NCBI GenBank assembly: GCA_964573255.1
Contig: CAZNJB010000021.1
Location: forward strand, 1 to 64,000
Length of the DNA stretch: 64,000 nucleotides
Source of the DNA: CAYNUJ01 sp964573255
Lineage (GTDB): Bacteria > Bacteroidota > Ignavibacteria > Ignavibacteriales > Melioribacteraceae
Direction of reading: 5' to 3'
Notes under the pieces: model-generated
Databases searched by the model: none
What the model was told of the DNA's origin: nothing
The model's input: only the letters and a program-made list of their open reading frames with translations
In this document: piece after piece, positions 35,230 to 44,377 of the stretch
How positions within the stretch are numbered: position 1 is the stretch's first letter
Layout: every line of letters begins with the position of its first letter
Position numbers and translations under genes: made by a program

Positions 35230-36645
35230 ATGCGGATATTTAACACGCTGACACGTAAAAAAGAAGAATTTCTTCCTCTAGAGGAAGGAAAAGTAAGAAT
35301 GTATGTATGTGGTCCGACTGTATATGATTATTTCCATATTGGGAATGCTCGCTCGTTTTTGATGGCGGATATTATCCAAAGATATTTCCGTTACAAGGGG
35401 TATGAAGTTACTTTTGCGATGAATTTGACGGATGTGGACGATAAAATTATTAAAAAAGCAAATGAAGAAGGTGTAAGTGCCAATGAGATTGCAAAGAGAT
35501 ATACAGAAGCTTTTTTTGAGGATATCGAAAAATTAAAAGTAAAAAAAGCCGATATTTATCCCCGTGCAACGGAGCATATGGAGGAAATTATTAGTCTTGT
35601 TAAAAAGCTAGAAGAGAAAGGACAGGCGTATTCAGTTGATGGGGATGTGTTCTTTAATGTGAATAAATTTGAAGAGTACGGAAAATTAAGCCGGAAAAAG
35701 TTGGATGAATTGGAAGCCGGTGCTCGTATTGATGTAAATGAGAAAAAGGCAAATCCTCTCGATTTTGCACTTTGGAAAAAGGCAAAACCTGATGAACCCA
35801 AATGGGAAAGTCCGTGGGGCGATGGACGCCCGGGTTGGCACATTGAATGTTCGGCTATGAGTATGAAGCATTTAGGTGAAAGCTTCGATATTCATGCCGG
35901 AGGTCACGACCTTATTTTCCCGCATCACGAAAATGAAATAGCACAGTCGGAAGGCGCTACTGGAAAACCATTTGTGAAGTATTGGATACATTTCGGGTTC
36001 TTGAATATTCAAAATGAAAAAATGTCCAAATCTCTAGGCAACTTTTTTACAGCAAGAGATATATTAAAAAAATATCCTGCAGAAGCAATTAGATTATTTT
36101 TCTGTCAAACGCACTATGCATCGCCTCTAAGTTTTAGCGATCAATTACTCGATACAGCAGTTAAAGCGCTTGAAAAGTTCAAAAATTTCATTCAAACTAT
36201 CGGCGAAAACCTTTCTTCTGCAGCTGGGGATGGTATTTATCCTGAATTCGATATTAAAGCGTATTACGATAAATTTGACGCGGCAATGGATGATGATTTC
36301 AATACTCCGAAAGCTGTGGCGGTAATATTCGATTTTATGAAGGATGTAAATAAAACGATTTCATCAACTCAAAATATTGGCAGTAAATTTTACGAGGATG
36401 TTTTAGCCTTCATAAATAAAACCGCAGAAGGAGTATTGGGCATTTTGCCTGAAGTTAAATCCGATGAAGATTCCTCCGCATCCCTTGAGAATGAGCTTAT
36501 TCAATTATTAATCGATTTAAGGTTGAAAGCCAGAGCGGAAAAGAATTATCAAATGGCTGATGAAATAAGGGATAAGATGGCAGAACTTGGATTACTTCTG
36601 CAAGATAGCAAGGAAGGAACCAAAGTAAAACGAGTTAATAGGTGA
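35230..36645 (+). CDS. cysS: Cysteinyl-tRNA synthetase
   Basis: 471-residue class I aminoacyl-tRNA synthetase charging tRNA-Cys. The HIGH-type motif is HIGN (residues 36-39), the KMSKS motif is at residues 264-268, and zinc ligands include C27 (YVCGPT), the Cys in IECSAMS and HHENE. Length is standard. The start is fixed by AGGAG at 35220-35224 and the usual MRIFNTLTRKKEEF opening. The stop overlaps the GTG start of a small gene by four bases. Confidence 0.98.
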   Translation: MRIFNTLTRKKEEFLPLEEGKVRMYVCGPTVYDYFHIGNARSFLMADIIQRYFRYKGYEVTFAMNLTDVDDKIIKKANEEGVSANEIAKRYTEAFFEDIEKLKVKKADIYPRATEHMEEIISLVKKLEEKGQAYSVDGDVFFNVNKFEEYGKLSRKKLDELEAGARIDVNEKKANPLDFALWKKAKPDEPKWESPWGDGRPGWHIECSAMSMKHLGESFDIHAGGHDLIFPHHENEIAQSEGATGKPFVKYWIHFGFLNIQNEKMSKSLGNFFTARDILKKYPAEAIRLFFCQTHYASPLSFSDQLLDTAVKALEKFKNFIQTIGENLSSAAGDGIYPEFDIKAYYDKFDAAMDDDFNTPKAVAVIFDFMKDVNKTISSTQNIGSKFYEDVLAFINKTAEGVLGILPEVKSDEDSSASLENELIQLLIDLRLKARAEKNYQMADEIRDKMAELGLLLQDSKEGTKVKRVNR

Positions 36646-37013
36646 GGCTAAAGATTTCTCAAATTTATACAATTATCGGAGTTCTTTTTGTTACTATTTA
36701 TATAGTATGGTATTTTTTTTTCAATATTTATGAGGTTTCTTTTTTTATTGAGCCGAAAAAAGAAAAATACCATGCAGGCGAACAACTTTTAATAACTCTT
36801 TATCCGTTAAATTCATTTGGAAAATTGATAAAAAAAAGAGAAGTTGCAATTGAATTTGAAATTCTCGACGGAGATAGCCTTCTCGAAACTGAGATAATAG
36901 ATAAAAATAAGTTAAAAATTAAATTTTTATCCAATGGAAATGTTAAAATTCGTTGCGATTCAAAATATTCACTTAAACCGACTATTTTTAATTTTTCCGT
37001 TGAAAGTGACTAA
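36642..37013 (+). CDS. Membrane-anchored small protein of unknown function
   Basis: 123 residues, not recognised. One transmembrane helix at residues 9-30, then about 90 residues rich in beta strand that look Ig-like (EKYHAGEQLLITLYPLNSFGK, VAIEFEILDGDSLL) and should face the periplasm. It begins with GTG overlapping the cysS stop (GTGA), so translation is probably coupled. Base composition is like the surroundings. No catalytic residues are apparent. Confidence 0.65.
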   Translation: MRLKISQIYTIIGVLFVTIYIVWYFFFNIYEVSFFIEPKKEKYHAGEQLLITLYPLNSFGKLIKKREVAIEFEILDGDSLLETEIIDKNKLKIKFLSNGNVKIRCDSKYSLKPTIFNFSVESD

Positions 37014-37028
37014 CAATTTGGGGTTGAA

Positions 37029-37802
37029 ATGAGAAAAGCACTAATTGCAATTTTCGTTATTACAATACTTGGGGTTAACAATTTTGCGCAGGGAACAGCG
37101 GGAACGGATGCAAAATTCGAATACCGTTCGCTGGTGGATTTACCGAGCGCAGGGATTCTGGAAAAGGGTTATGTTGGAGTTGCTTTGGATGTTTTACCTT
37201 ACGGTGTACTTATTTCGAAAATTGAGGTAGGTGTTTTTGAAAATTTTAGTTTCGGTATTTCTTTCGGCGGGGAAAATATTATTGGTTCCGGACAAATCAG
37301 CTGGTATAAATTACCTGGTGTGAATGTAAGGGCGAGAATAATAAATGAAACTGAATCCTTACCCGCATTAACCCTCGGTTTCGATTCTCAAGGTAAAGGT
37401 CTTTATTTCGATTCGTATAAACGTTACGAAATTAAATCTCCCGGATTTTATGCCGCTGCAGCCAAAAATTTTGAGTTTTTAGGATATTTAAGTGTTCATG
37501 GAATTGTAAATTATTCACTGGAACGCAAAGATGGAGATAAGGACTTGGACATTGGCATCGGAATAGAAAAAACAATCGGTTCCAGGGTTTCCTTGATTGC
37601 GGAATATGATTTTGCAGTGAACGATAATAACGGAAATGCACTTGGCGATGGCAACGGTTACCTTAATATGGGGATCCGTTGGTCGGTAGGGGAAGGTTTT
37701 ACTGTTGGACTCGATTTGCGTGATATGCTCGATAATAAAAAAATAAATTCAAATAAAGCCGATAGGGCAATATTCGTTGAATATATCAAATCGATATTCT
37801 GA
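37029..37802 (+). CDS. Outer-membrane beta-barrel protein (YjbH-like)
   Basis: 257 residues with a signal peptide ending at NNFAQ (near residue 20). The mature part has alternating amphipathic strands (VGVALDVLPYGVLISKIEVGVFENFSFGISFGG; LDIGIGIEKTIGSRVSLIAEYDF; LNMGIRWSVGEGFTVGLDLRDML) typical of a small outer-membrane barrel. It recalls the barrel part of YjbH exopolysaccharide proteins, but that is only a resemblance. It starts 15 bases after the preceding small gene. Confidence 0.65.
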   Translation: MRKALIAIFVITILGVNNFAQGTAGTDAKFEYRSLVDLPSAGILEKGYVGVALDVLPYGVLISKIEVGVFENFSFGISFGGENIIGSGQISWYKLPGVNVRARIINETESLPALTLGFDSQGKGLYFDSYKRYEIKSPGFYAAAAKNFEFLGYLSVHGIVNYSLERKDGDKDLDIGIGIEKTIGSRVSLIAEYDFAVNDNNGNALGDGNGYLNMGIRWSVGEGFTVGLDLRDMLDNKKINSNKADRAIFVEYIKSIF

Positions 37803-37935
37803 TGTAGTCTAAAATGTACATATTTGTTTAATTACTATACATTTTAAATGCGTCAGTCCTCAAAATTACTTGTAAACCTCATTTAATTCAGGCATAATAA
37901 TTGATTATTATGGTTAAACCATGAGAGGAATAAAA

Positions 37936-39072
37936 ATGAAAAATTTCAGAATCTTATTAGTGTTAATTTTTCTTGCTTCGCTTTCCGGATGTTATACTCA
38001 ATTAGCGGTAAGAGGCTATGATGAAGAAGTTTATGAAGAAAATTCCGATAGCGAAGTTGTTTACGATGAAAACGAAGAAGAATTTAACGAGGATGAATAT
38101 TATGAAGAGGATGAGGATTCGGATGTTATAATTAATAATTATTACGACTACGATACATTTTGGGATTATCATTATAGAAGTAGATATTTCTGGAGCGGTT
38201 ATTATCCCGGTTTTTATCTTTCAATCGGTCATATATATTATGATTATTATGCATACGATCCTTGGGGATGGTATTACAATCCATATTATTCATATGTGTA
38301 TTGGAATCCTTTCCCTGTTTATTATGATCCCTGGTATTACGGAGGCGGATATTATATAGGCAGTACATTCAGTCCGCATAAATACCGTTCTCGCTCTTGG
38401 ACTCGATTGCGAAATACTCGCGGAAGAGGATTGGCAAGTAGTTTTGTTGGTCGCGACAGGGGATCTCGTATAAATATTGGAGATACTGAAAGAAATCCAA
38501 GAAAAAGAAATTTAACTGATACTGAACTTAGACCCGGTAGAAATATTATTGAAGGAGCCGGTTCGGCTAATATCAGTTTAGCCAGACCTTCCAAAAATAC
38601 TAAAATCGAATCTTTTAACAGAAAAGATAAGAAGAGGATAGAGAGCAGAAAACCCGGTCGTAGATTAAAAGGGAATAAAGAAGTAGTTTCTGCTGACAGG
38701 AAGGATAAATCGAAGATTATTTCGAGAAACGGAATTAAGCAGGAAAGACCAAAATATAAATATAAAGTTAAGAAAAAAGAATATAAGGCTTCGAAAAGCA
38801 GAAAAATTAGTAAAAAGAAGCATTCTTATTATAAACCCCGCAGTTCAAAATCGGGTAAGAGCCATTCAGTCCATAAGAGAAAAAGTACGAGGAAAGGAAG
38901 TAGCTATTCAAAACCGAGGAGTGGAAGGAGTAAATCATACTCTACTCCAAGGAGCAGTTCAAGAGGAAGAAGTTATTCTTCACCTCGTAGTTCAAGTGGC
39001 AGATCGTCGGGATCTTCTTCAAGAAGTTCGGGTTCTTCAAGAAAATCTTCAGGCGGTAGTAGAAGAAGATAG
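37936..39072 (+). CDS. Low-complexity lipoprotein with acidic, aromatic and Arg/Ser-rich blocks
   Basis: 378 residues from the ATG at 37936, which has AGAGGA eight bases ahead (ATG 37921 is less likely). Lipobox LSGC places the lipidated Cys near residue 19. Then come an acidic block (residues 25-60, Glu/Asp/Tyr), a very Tyr/Trp/Pro-rich block (65-140), a basic middle, and a C-terminal Ser/Arg/Gly/Lys region with repeated PRSSS-type units. I do not recognise the family. The ends carry opposite charge. It may be an outer-membrane or surface-exposed adhesive or structural protein; that is inference. Confidence 0.7.
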   Translation: MKNFRILLVLIFLASLSGCYTQLAVRGYDEEVYEENSDSEVVYDENEEEFNEDEYYEEDEDSDVIINNYYDYDTFWDYHYRSRYFWSGYYPGFYLSIGHIYYDYYAYDPWGWYYNPYYSYVYWNPFPVYYDPWYYGGGYYIGSTFSPHKYRSRSWTRLRNTRGRGLASSFVGRDRGSRINIGDTERNPRKRNLTDTELRPGRNIIEGAGSANISLARPSKNTKIESFNRKDKKRIESRKPGRRLKGNKEVVSADRKDKSKIISRNGIKQERPKYKYKVKKKEYKASKSRKISKKKHSYYKPRSSKSGKSHSVHKRKSTRKGSSYSKPRSGRSKSYSTPRSSSRGRSYSSPRSSSGRSSGSSSRSSGSSRKSSGGSRRR

Positions 39073-39078
39073 AATTTA

Positions 39079-39100
39079 GCGGCGTTATCTTTTGCGCCGC
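39079..39100 (+). terminator. GC-rich hairpin between genes, without T-run
   Basis: Stem GCGGCG (39079-39084) / CGCCGC (39095-39100), 10-nt loop, in the 56-bp gap after the lipoprotein gene. No T-run follows, so termination is doubtful; an mRNA stability element is possible. Confidence 0.35.
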
Positions 39101-39128
39101 ACCTCTATTGTTGATTAGGAGAATTAAA

Positions 39129-40583
39129 ATGAAACGAAAATTCAATTTTTATGGCATTGCATTATTTTTATTATCTTTTGCAATAACAATAAATGCCCAA
39201 AATTTAAACGATGCATTTAGATTAGCACAGCCATCACTCGGTATCTCCGCTAGAGCGATGGGTATGGGTAATGCATTTTCTGCTGTAGGCGGAGATTTTA
39301 GCGCTTCATATTATAATCCTGCCGGTTTGGGTTTGATTAAAAAGTCTGAACTTATGGGAGGATTTAATTACAATTCAATAAAAAACAATACGACTTTCTT
39401 TAATAATACAAGCGATTTTACTCTCAGTAATACGACTCTCAATCAATTCGGATTTGCTTTCCCTTTCCCCGTAGTAAGAGGTAGTTTGGTTGCTGCGTTC
39501 GGGTATAACAGGTCCCATGATTTTAGCAATTCACTCAACTTCAATGCTTATAACAGAAATAATAATTCAATGATTCAAGATTTAGCATTTAATAATAGCG
39601 ATCTTGCTTATGAGTTGGGATTGAGTTATCCTCTTTATGACGGTTCCGGGAATTATATGAAAGATACGACGTTGATCAATGGTTCACTAAATCAACGGGG
39701 ATCTTTGATTGATGAAGGCGGAATTGATAATTGGACTTTAGCCGGAGCTGTTGAAATTGCTAAAAATGTGTTTGCCGGTGTTACTCTAAACATTATCTCC
39801 GGTTCATATAAAAGCACAAGAGATTATTACGAGGAAGATGTAAACGATAATTATACTGCGAATTTACGTCTTGATCCGGAAGATTCGAGAACCGCAGATT
39901 TCCAATCATTTTATTTCAACGATAATTTAGGTTGGGATATATCAGGTTGGGAAGTTAAATTAGGATTACTCTACAGTTTGAACAAAAATATCAATTTATC
40001 TACAGCGATTAAATTCCCCACTTTCTTCACAATTAAAGAATCGTACAGTGTTTACGGAGAAAGTTATTTTGGCAATGCATCATTTAATTTTGATCCTGCC
40101 TACTATGACGAAATAGAATATGATATCAAAACTCCTTATGAGTTTTCATTAGGAATTAGCGGAAAGTTAGCCGGACTGAGATTATCTGCTGATTTTAATT
40201 TTATTGACTACACTCAATTAAAATTTGACGGAGGTTTAGATGCTGCGCTTGAAGCAGCGAATAATCGTGATATAAGAAGAGAATTTAGAAGTGTTGTAAA
40301 TTATTCTACCGGTTTGGAATTTAAGTTACCTATTTTCGGAATTACTCTTAGATCTGGTTACATCCTCAATAAATCTCCATACAAAGTGGATGGGGATGAT
40401 TTCAATAAGAAATTTTATACTTTCGGTCTGGGATTCAAGCCTGACAGAAATATAGCTTTGGATTTCGCTTATTTGAGAGGCAGTTGGAAGGACTATTCGG
40501 ATAATTATGGTGTGAATTTATCCAGAGTCGAACAAAATATTGATAAAAACAGATACGTTTTGACTATTACATATAATTACTGA
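39129..40583 (+). CDS. OmpP1/FadL/TodX-family outer-membrane protein
   Basis: 484 residues from the ATG at 39129 (ribosome site TAGGAG ahead; a TTG at 39108 is less likely). Signal peptide to NAQ (near residue 23). The mature N terminus GISARAMGMGNAFSAVGGDFSASYYNPAGLGLI is the hallmark of FadL-like and PorV-like barrels in this phylum. The rest is amphipathic beta strands ending in a Tyr (YNY) typical of barrels. It may import hydrophobic compounds. PorV, the T9SS partner of PorU, belongs to the same broad family, but this gene is far from the PorU-like gene and identity is not claimed. Confidence 0.85.
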   Translation: MKRKFNFYGIALFLLSFAITINAQNLNDAFRLAQPSLGISARAMGMGNAFSAVGGDFSASYYNPAGLGLIKKSELMGGFNYNSIKNNTTFFNNTSDFTLSNTTLNQFGFAFPFPVVRGSLVAAFGYNRSHDFSNSLNFNAYNRNNNSMIQDLAFNNSDLAYELGLSYPLYDGSGNYMKDTTLINGSLNQRGSLIDEGGIDNWTLAGAVEIAKNVFAGVTLNIISGSYKSTRDYYEEDVNDNYTANLRLDPEDSRTADFQSFYFNDNLGWDISGWEVKLGLLYSLNKNINLSTAIKFPTFFTIKESYSVYGESYFGNASFNFDPAYYDEIEYDIKTPYEFSLGISGKLAGLRLSADFNFIDYTQLKFDGGLDAALEAANNRDIRREFRSVVNYSTGLEFKLPIFGITLRSGYILNKSPYKVDGDDFNKKFYTFGLGFKPDRNIALDFAYLRGSWKDYSDNYGVNLSRVEQNIDKNRYVLTITYNY

Positions 40584-40604
40584 TAAAAATATTGACTCTA
40601 ACGT

Positions 40605-40635
40605 AAAAGCATCTTAATTTCGAGATGCTTTTTTT
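40605..40635 (+). terminator. Intrinsic terminator before rsgA
   Basis: Ten-bp stem AAAAGCATCT (40605-40614) / AGATGCTTTT (40623-40632), 8-nt loop, with the T-run continuing to 40635. It lies between the FadL-like gene and the rsgA ribosome site. Confidence 0.85.
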
Positions 40636-40646
40636 ATTTTAAACAC

Positions 40647-40659
40647 GGAGGAAATAATT
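40647..40659 (+). promoter_or_regulatory. rsgA ribosome site and probable AUU start codon
   Basis: GGAGG at 40647-40651 is followed after five bases by ATT at 40657. In that frame the missing N terminus of RsgA reads through to the recognisable protein with no stop and no ATG, GTG or TTG before 40786. ATA at 40654 is two bases from the ribosome site and less likely. Confidence 0.65.
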
Positions 40660-41610
40660 CGCGGTAAAGTTATTCGCATAGAAAGCAAAGATTATTATAT
40701 ACTGACTGAAGATAACAAAGTTATCAGGTCGGTTCTTAGAGGGAAGATTAAAAACGAACTTTATCTGAAAAAAAACAAATTATATTTGTTAGATCCCGTA
40801 GCAGTAGGGGATGAAGTCGAATTTGATTTAAATTTCGATTCCACCGGGTCAATTGTAAAAATCATTGAGAGAGAAAATTATCTTTCCAGAAAAGCTCCAC
40901 GCTTAAAAGGAGCATCTTTCCGCGGAGAACGGCTCGAACAGATTATCGCTTCGAATTTAGATCAATTGTTTATCGTATCGAGTATTGAGCATCCGGCTTT
41001 TAATAACAGGCTTATCGATAGGATAATTGTTGCGGCGGAAAGTGGAGGCATTGAAACGAAAATAATCATCAATAAATCCGATTTGGACAAGAATGATAAA
41101 ATTAAAAAATGGGATAAACTGTACAGTGATATAGGATATCAAGTTTTTGTTACTAGTGCGACTGAAGAGAAAGGTTTGGAAGAATTATCGGAACAATTTA
41201 CAGGAAAAACAACTTGTTTTTGGGGGCAATCGGGAGTAGGGAAATCTTCATTGTTGAATAGATTATTTCCTCAGTTGAAATTAAAAGTAGGCGAAGTTAG
41301 CGATTATAGCAGTAAAGGCAGACACACTACGGTGACTGTACAGATGTATAAAATTAACGAAAACACTCATGTGGTTGACACACCCGGGATAAGAGAAATT
41401 GAACCTTACGGAATAAGGAAAGAAGACCTAGGGCATTATTTCGTTGAGTTTTCGGAATACATATTAAACTGTAAATTTAATTCGTGTACACATAATCATG
41501 AGCCCGGCTGTGCAGTTGTTAGAGCTGTTGAAGAAGGAATTATATCGCAAGAAAGATATATTAGTTATTTGAATTTATTGGCAACTATAGAAGCAGATAT
41601 TAATTTTTAA
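40657..41610 (+). CDS. rsgA: Ribosome small-subunit-dependent GTPase RsgA (probable AUU start)
   Basis: Circularly permuted GTPase that checks late 30S ribosome maturation. The first conventional start is TTG 40786, but that deletes about 43 residues of the OB-fold domain. Upstream, in frame, the DNA encodes RGKVIRIESKDYYILTEDNK and so on, as expected for the RsgA N terminus, preceded by GGAGG. ATT at 40657 therefore seems the start (317 aa). G-motifs: NKSD (G4), GQSGVGKSSLLN (G1) and DTPGIRE (G3) in permuted order. The zinc site is CKFNSCTHNHEPGC. The 3' end overlaps the convergent ATP-grasp gene by 11 bases. Confidence 0.9.
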   Translation: MRGKVIRIESKDYYILTEDNKVIRSVLRGKIKNELYLKKNKLYLLDPVAVGDEVEFDLNFDSTGSIVKIIERENYLSRKAPRLKGASFRGERLEQIIASNLDQLFIVSSIEHPAFNNRLIDRIIVAAESGGIETKIIINKSDLDKNDKIKKWDKLYSDIGYQVFVTSATEEKGLEELSEQFTGKTTCFWGQSGVGKSSLLNRLFPQLKLKVGEVSDYSSKGRHTTVTVQMYKINENTHVVDTPGIREIEPYGIRKEDLGHYFVEFSEYILNCKFNSCTHNHEPGCAVVRAVEEGIISQERYISYLNLLATIEADINF

Positions 41611-42496
41611 CAAACTCCATCAGTTTTTCAATAAACTTATCAACTATTATATCCGGAACACCGTCATAATGTTTTGATTGTTTTCTGAAATCACAAGGAT
41701 CATTTACAAAATCTATGGTGTAATATTTCCCGTCATTTCCAATCGTTATTTCGGTCGAAAAATAATTTAGCTTACAAATCTGTGCGATAGATTTTGTAAT
41801 ATCGATAATAATATCATAATCAACATTGGGGAGGTTTCTAAAGGGAATTTTATCGTATATTTTTTTATCATCATCCCACTGAACAACCATTACCTCATCG
41901 AAAAGAAAGAAGGCACGGAACCAGGCTTTGTATCCGTCAATATATTTACTCTCAATTTTCTTCTGAATTAAGTAACGGTCATCGTATAATTCTTTACGCT
42001 GGTTTTGAATATCTTCAAGCGAAAAACAATTAACATTTGTACTTTCTCCGCCTCCGGTATAATAAGCAGGCTTTGTAACGAAAGGTTTACCGAGTTTTTC
42101 AATATCGGAAATATTCAAATTTATCTCTTCCTGCACTTCATAAGGAGGAAGTATCATAGTATCTGGAACAAGAATATTTTTTTCGATTAGTTTAGGAAGA
42201 ATTTCCGCCTTATCGATTGCCGAATCGATTAAATGGTGGTGATTAATTATTCTGCTTCCGGAATTGATTATTGCTTCTGCCAGCGGTTCGAAATTCTCAT
42301 CCTCATCAGTTGCTCTATCCAAAAAACATCTGAATTCAATATCTTTGTCTTGAACTTTATCTAATATTTGTTGTATAATGCCCTTATGGATAATAAACGT
42401 TGTTAGTCCCGATGATTGGAATTTATTTTCAATATCATGAACTAATTCTTCGTCATAAATCCATTTATAAGCAATAGCGAGATCAAATTTTTGCAT
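41600..42496 (-). CDS. ATP-grasp domain protein
   Basis: 298-residue cytosolic protein with an ATP-grasp-like fold similar to RimK/glutathione synthetase enzymes. Supporting segments are KPFVTKPAYYTGGGESTNVN (ATP lid and loop, near residues 138-157), YLIQKKIESKYIDGYKAWFRAFFLFDEVMVVQW, and the metal-binding end YTIDFVNDPCDFR. Such enzymes join a carboxylate to an amine or thiol using ATP; the substrate is unknown. It is divergent from the TPR operon and its tail overlaps rsgA by 11 bases. A YheC/D-like or peptide-ligase role is possible. Confidence 0.8.
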   Translation of the reverse strand: MQKFDLAIAYKWIYDEELVHDIENKFQSSGLTTFIIHKGIIQQILDKVQDKDIEFRCFLDRATDEDENFEPLAEAIINSGSRIINHHHLIDSAIDKAEILPKLIEKNILVPDTMILPPYEVQEEINLNISDIEKLGKPFVTKPAYYTGGGESTNVNCFSLEDIQNQRKELYDDRYLIQKKIESKYIDGYKAWFRAFFLFDEVMVVQWDDDKKIYDKIPFRNLPNVDYDIIIDITKSIAQICKLNYFSTEITIGNDGKYYTIDFVNDPCDFRKQSKHYDGVPDIIVDKFIEKLMEFVKN

Positions 42497-42580
42497 AGTT
42501 TATCCGAAAAATAATTGCAAAAATAGATATTTAGTTTACTGTATCAAATCATTATCTTTTAATACAAAAAATAGATTTAT

Positions 42581-44377
42581 ATGAAAATAAGAATTTTAAT
42601 AAATATAATCGTTGCAGGAATTCTTATATCTGCTTGTTCGGTAAGTGAACATACAGTTAAGAAGGATAGTACCTATCAGAGAACCAAAAATGAAAAAGCC
42701 GCAATGGAGCATTTCCTAAAAGGGAATATTGCGGAAAGTAAAGGTCAAATACCAGAAGCTATATTAGAATATCAGGATGCTTTACGTTTCGATTCAAGTG
42801 CCGGCATATTTTATTCGTTGGGAAAGGCTTATTTCAAATTGAATAAACTTGCGAATGCTCTCGAACACGGTAAACAAGCGATTAAATTAGAACCGGAAAA
42901 TCTGGAATACTATAAATTAGTTGCGAATATATATACCGTTGCTCATAATCTGGATTCCGCAATTGCGATGTACAACAAAATCCTTTCAATCGATTCAACG
43001 GAAACGGAAGCATTATATAATTTAGGTCGTATATATAAATATGATAAACCGTTAAAAGCTTTAGAAATATTCAACAAAGCATTAGATATTGTCGGACCTA
43101 ATTGGTCCATTCTAGTTGAAATAGCTGAACTAAATGAGCGATTGGGGAATGTTGATGCTACAATTAATAGTATCGAAAAATTATTGGAATTGAATCCGGC
43201 GGAAATTAAACTCCAAAAACTATTGATTGAATCATATATGAAAGCAAACAGGTTGGATGATGCATTATCTTTAACCGAACAAGCACTCACAACATTCCCT
43301 GATGATTTAAATTTGATTGAATACAAAGCAAACATTTTACTTGCTAAGGGTGATAAATCGGAAGCTGGGAAAGAATATGGTAAAATCATTGAAAGTAATG
43401 AAATACCTTTTGATTCAAAAATAAAAATTGCCGCGATGTTTTTGACTAATGAAAGTGATTCACTTTCAGTGGAAACGGCAAAAAATCTTTTCAATTTAAT
43501 TGCAAAGGATTCCGTTAATTGGCAAGTGAATGTATATCTGGGTGAAATAGCCATTAAACAAAATGACGATTCATCCGCAGTTAAGTATTTATTATTAGCT
43601 GCCGATGAAGCTCCTTGGAATGCGCAAATCTGGGGGAGGCTAGCCGAGCGGTTATTTTTTATGGGAGAGAACCAAAAAATAATCGAAAAGATTGGTCCGG
43701 TGATAGACGATTTCCCCGATGATTTTTTCTTACATCTGATTTTGGGATTAGCCAATTCAAATGAAGGTAAAGATGAAATAGCGGAAACATATTTAATGAA
43801 AGCCGTAGAATTGAATCCGAATGATCCCATTGCATTATCGTCCTTAGGTTTTTCATTAAATCAATTAAAAAAAGCTGATGAAGCACTTTATTATTTGAAC
43901 AGGGCAAAAAAAATTAATCCGAAAGATTTGCAAGTATGGACTTTACTCGGAATAATTTACAATGCTAAAAAACAATTTGATAAGAGCGATGAAGCTTACG
44001 AACGTGCATTGGAAATTGATTCTACTAATGCTTTAGTGTTAAATAATTATGCATACTCTTTAGCCGAAAGAGGAATTCAGTTGGAAAGAGCGGAAAGGAT
44101 GTCTCGCTTATCATTGGAAACAGAACCGGATAATTCTTCATATTTGGATACTTACGGATGGATTCTTTATCGTCTTGGCAAATACGAAGAAGCACTTGAA
44201 TATATTAATAAAGCTATTGGGAAAGAGGAGAAGAATTCAACCCTGTTAGATCATTTGGGTGATGTTTATTTTAAATTGAATCAAATAGACAAGGCGATTA
44301 TGTATTGGAATAAAGCACTCGAGCACGATAAAAACAACACGGAAATTCAGAAAAAAATCGAGGAAGCCTCACTTTGA
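42581..44377 (+). CDS. TPR-repeat lipoprotein
   Basis: 598 residues. Signal peptide with lipobox ISAC (Cys near residue 19) indicates a lipoprotein. From about residue 40 to the end there are at least ten tetratricopeptide repeats, clearest in the last third (for example AWTLLGIIYNAKKQFDKSDEAYERAL-like units). It should be a protein-binding scaffold in the periplasm. In Bacteroidota relatives the order TPR protein, DUF4292 lipoprotein, M23 peptidase next to a flippase is a recurrent cluster. Its stop overlaps the next start (TTGA). Confidence 0.88.
   Translation: MKIRILINIIVAGILISACSVSEHTVKKDSTYQRTKNEKAAMEHFLKGNIAESKGQIPEAILEYQDALRFDSSAGIFYSLGKAYFKLNKLANALEHGKQAIKLEPENLEYYKLVANIYTVAHNLDSAIAMYNKILSIDSTETEALYNLGRIYKYDKPLKALEIFNKALDIVGPNWSILVEIAELNERLGNVDATINSIEKLLELNPAEIKLQKLLIESYMKANRLDDALSLTEQALTTFPDDLNLIEYKANILLAKGDKSEAGKEYGKIIESNEIPFDSKIKIAAMFLTNESDSLSVETAKNLFNLIAKDSVNWQVNVYLGEIAIKQNDDSSAVKYLLLAADEAPWNAQIWGRLAERLFFMGENQKIIEKIGPVIDDFPDDFFLHLILGLANSNEGKDEIAETYLMKAVELNPNDPIALSSLGFSLNQLKKADEALYYLNRAKKINPKDLQVWTLLGIIYNAKKQFDKSDEAYERALEIDSTNALVLNNYAYSLAERGIQLERAERMSRLSLETEPDNSSYLDTYGWILYRLGKYEEALEYINKAIGKEEKNSTLLDHLGDVYFKLNQIDKAIMYWNKALEHDKNNTEIQKKIEEASL

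Noticed and set aside
37811..37845. Inverted repeat AAAATGTA/TACATTTT before the lipoprotein gene
   Set aside because: AT-rich arms 19 bases apart with no promoter-like context; not distinguishable from chance.
39129..40583. PorV, the T9SS partner of PorU
   Set aside because: The MGMGNAFSAVGGD-type N terminus is shared by all FadL-like barrels of the phylum, and the gene is 14 kb from the PorU-like gene; identity cannot be claimed.
42943..43830. 295-codon open frame on the minus strand
   Set aside because: Lies wholly antisense to the clear TPR lipoprotein gene; composition is the mirror of TPR codons and no domain is visible.
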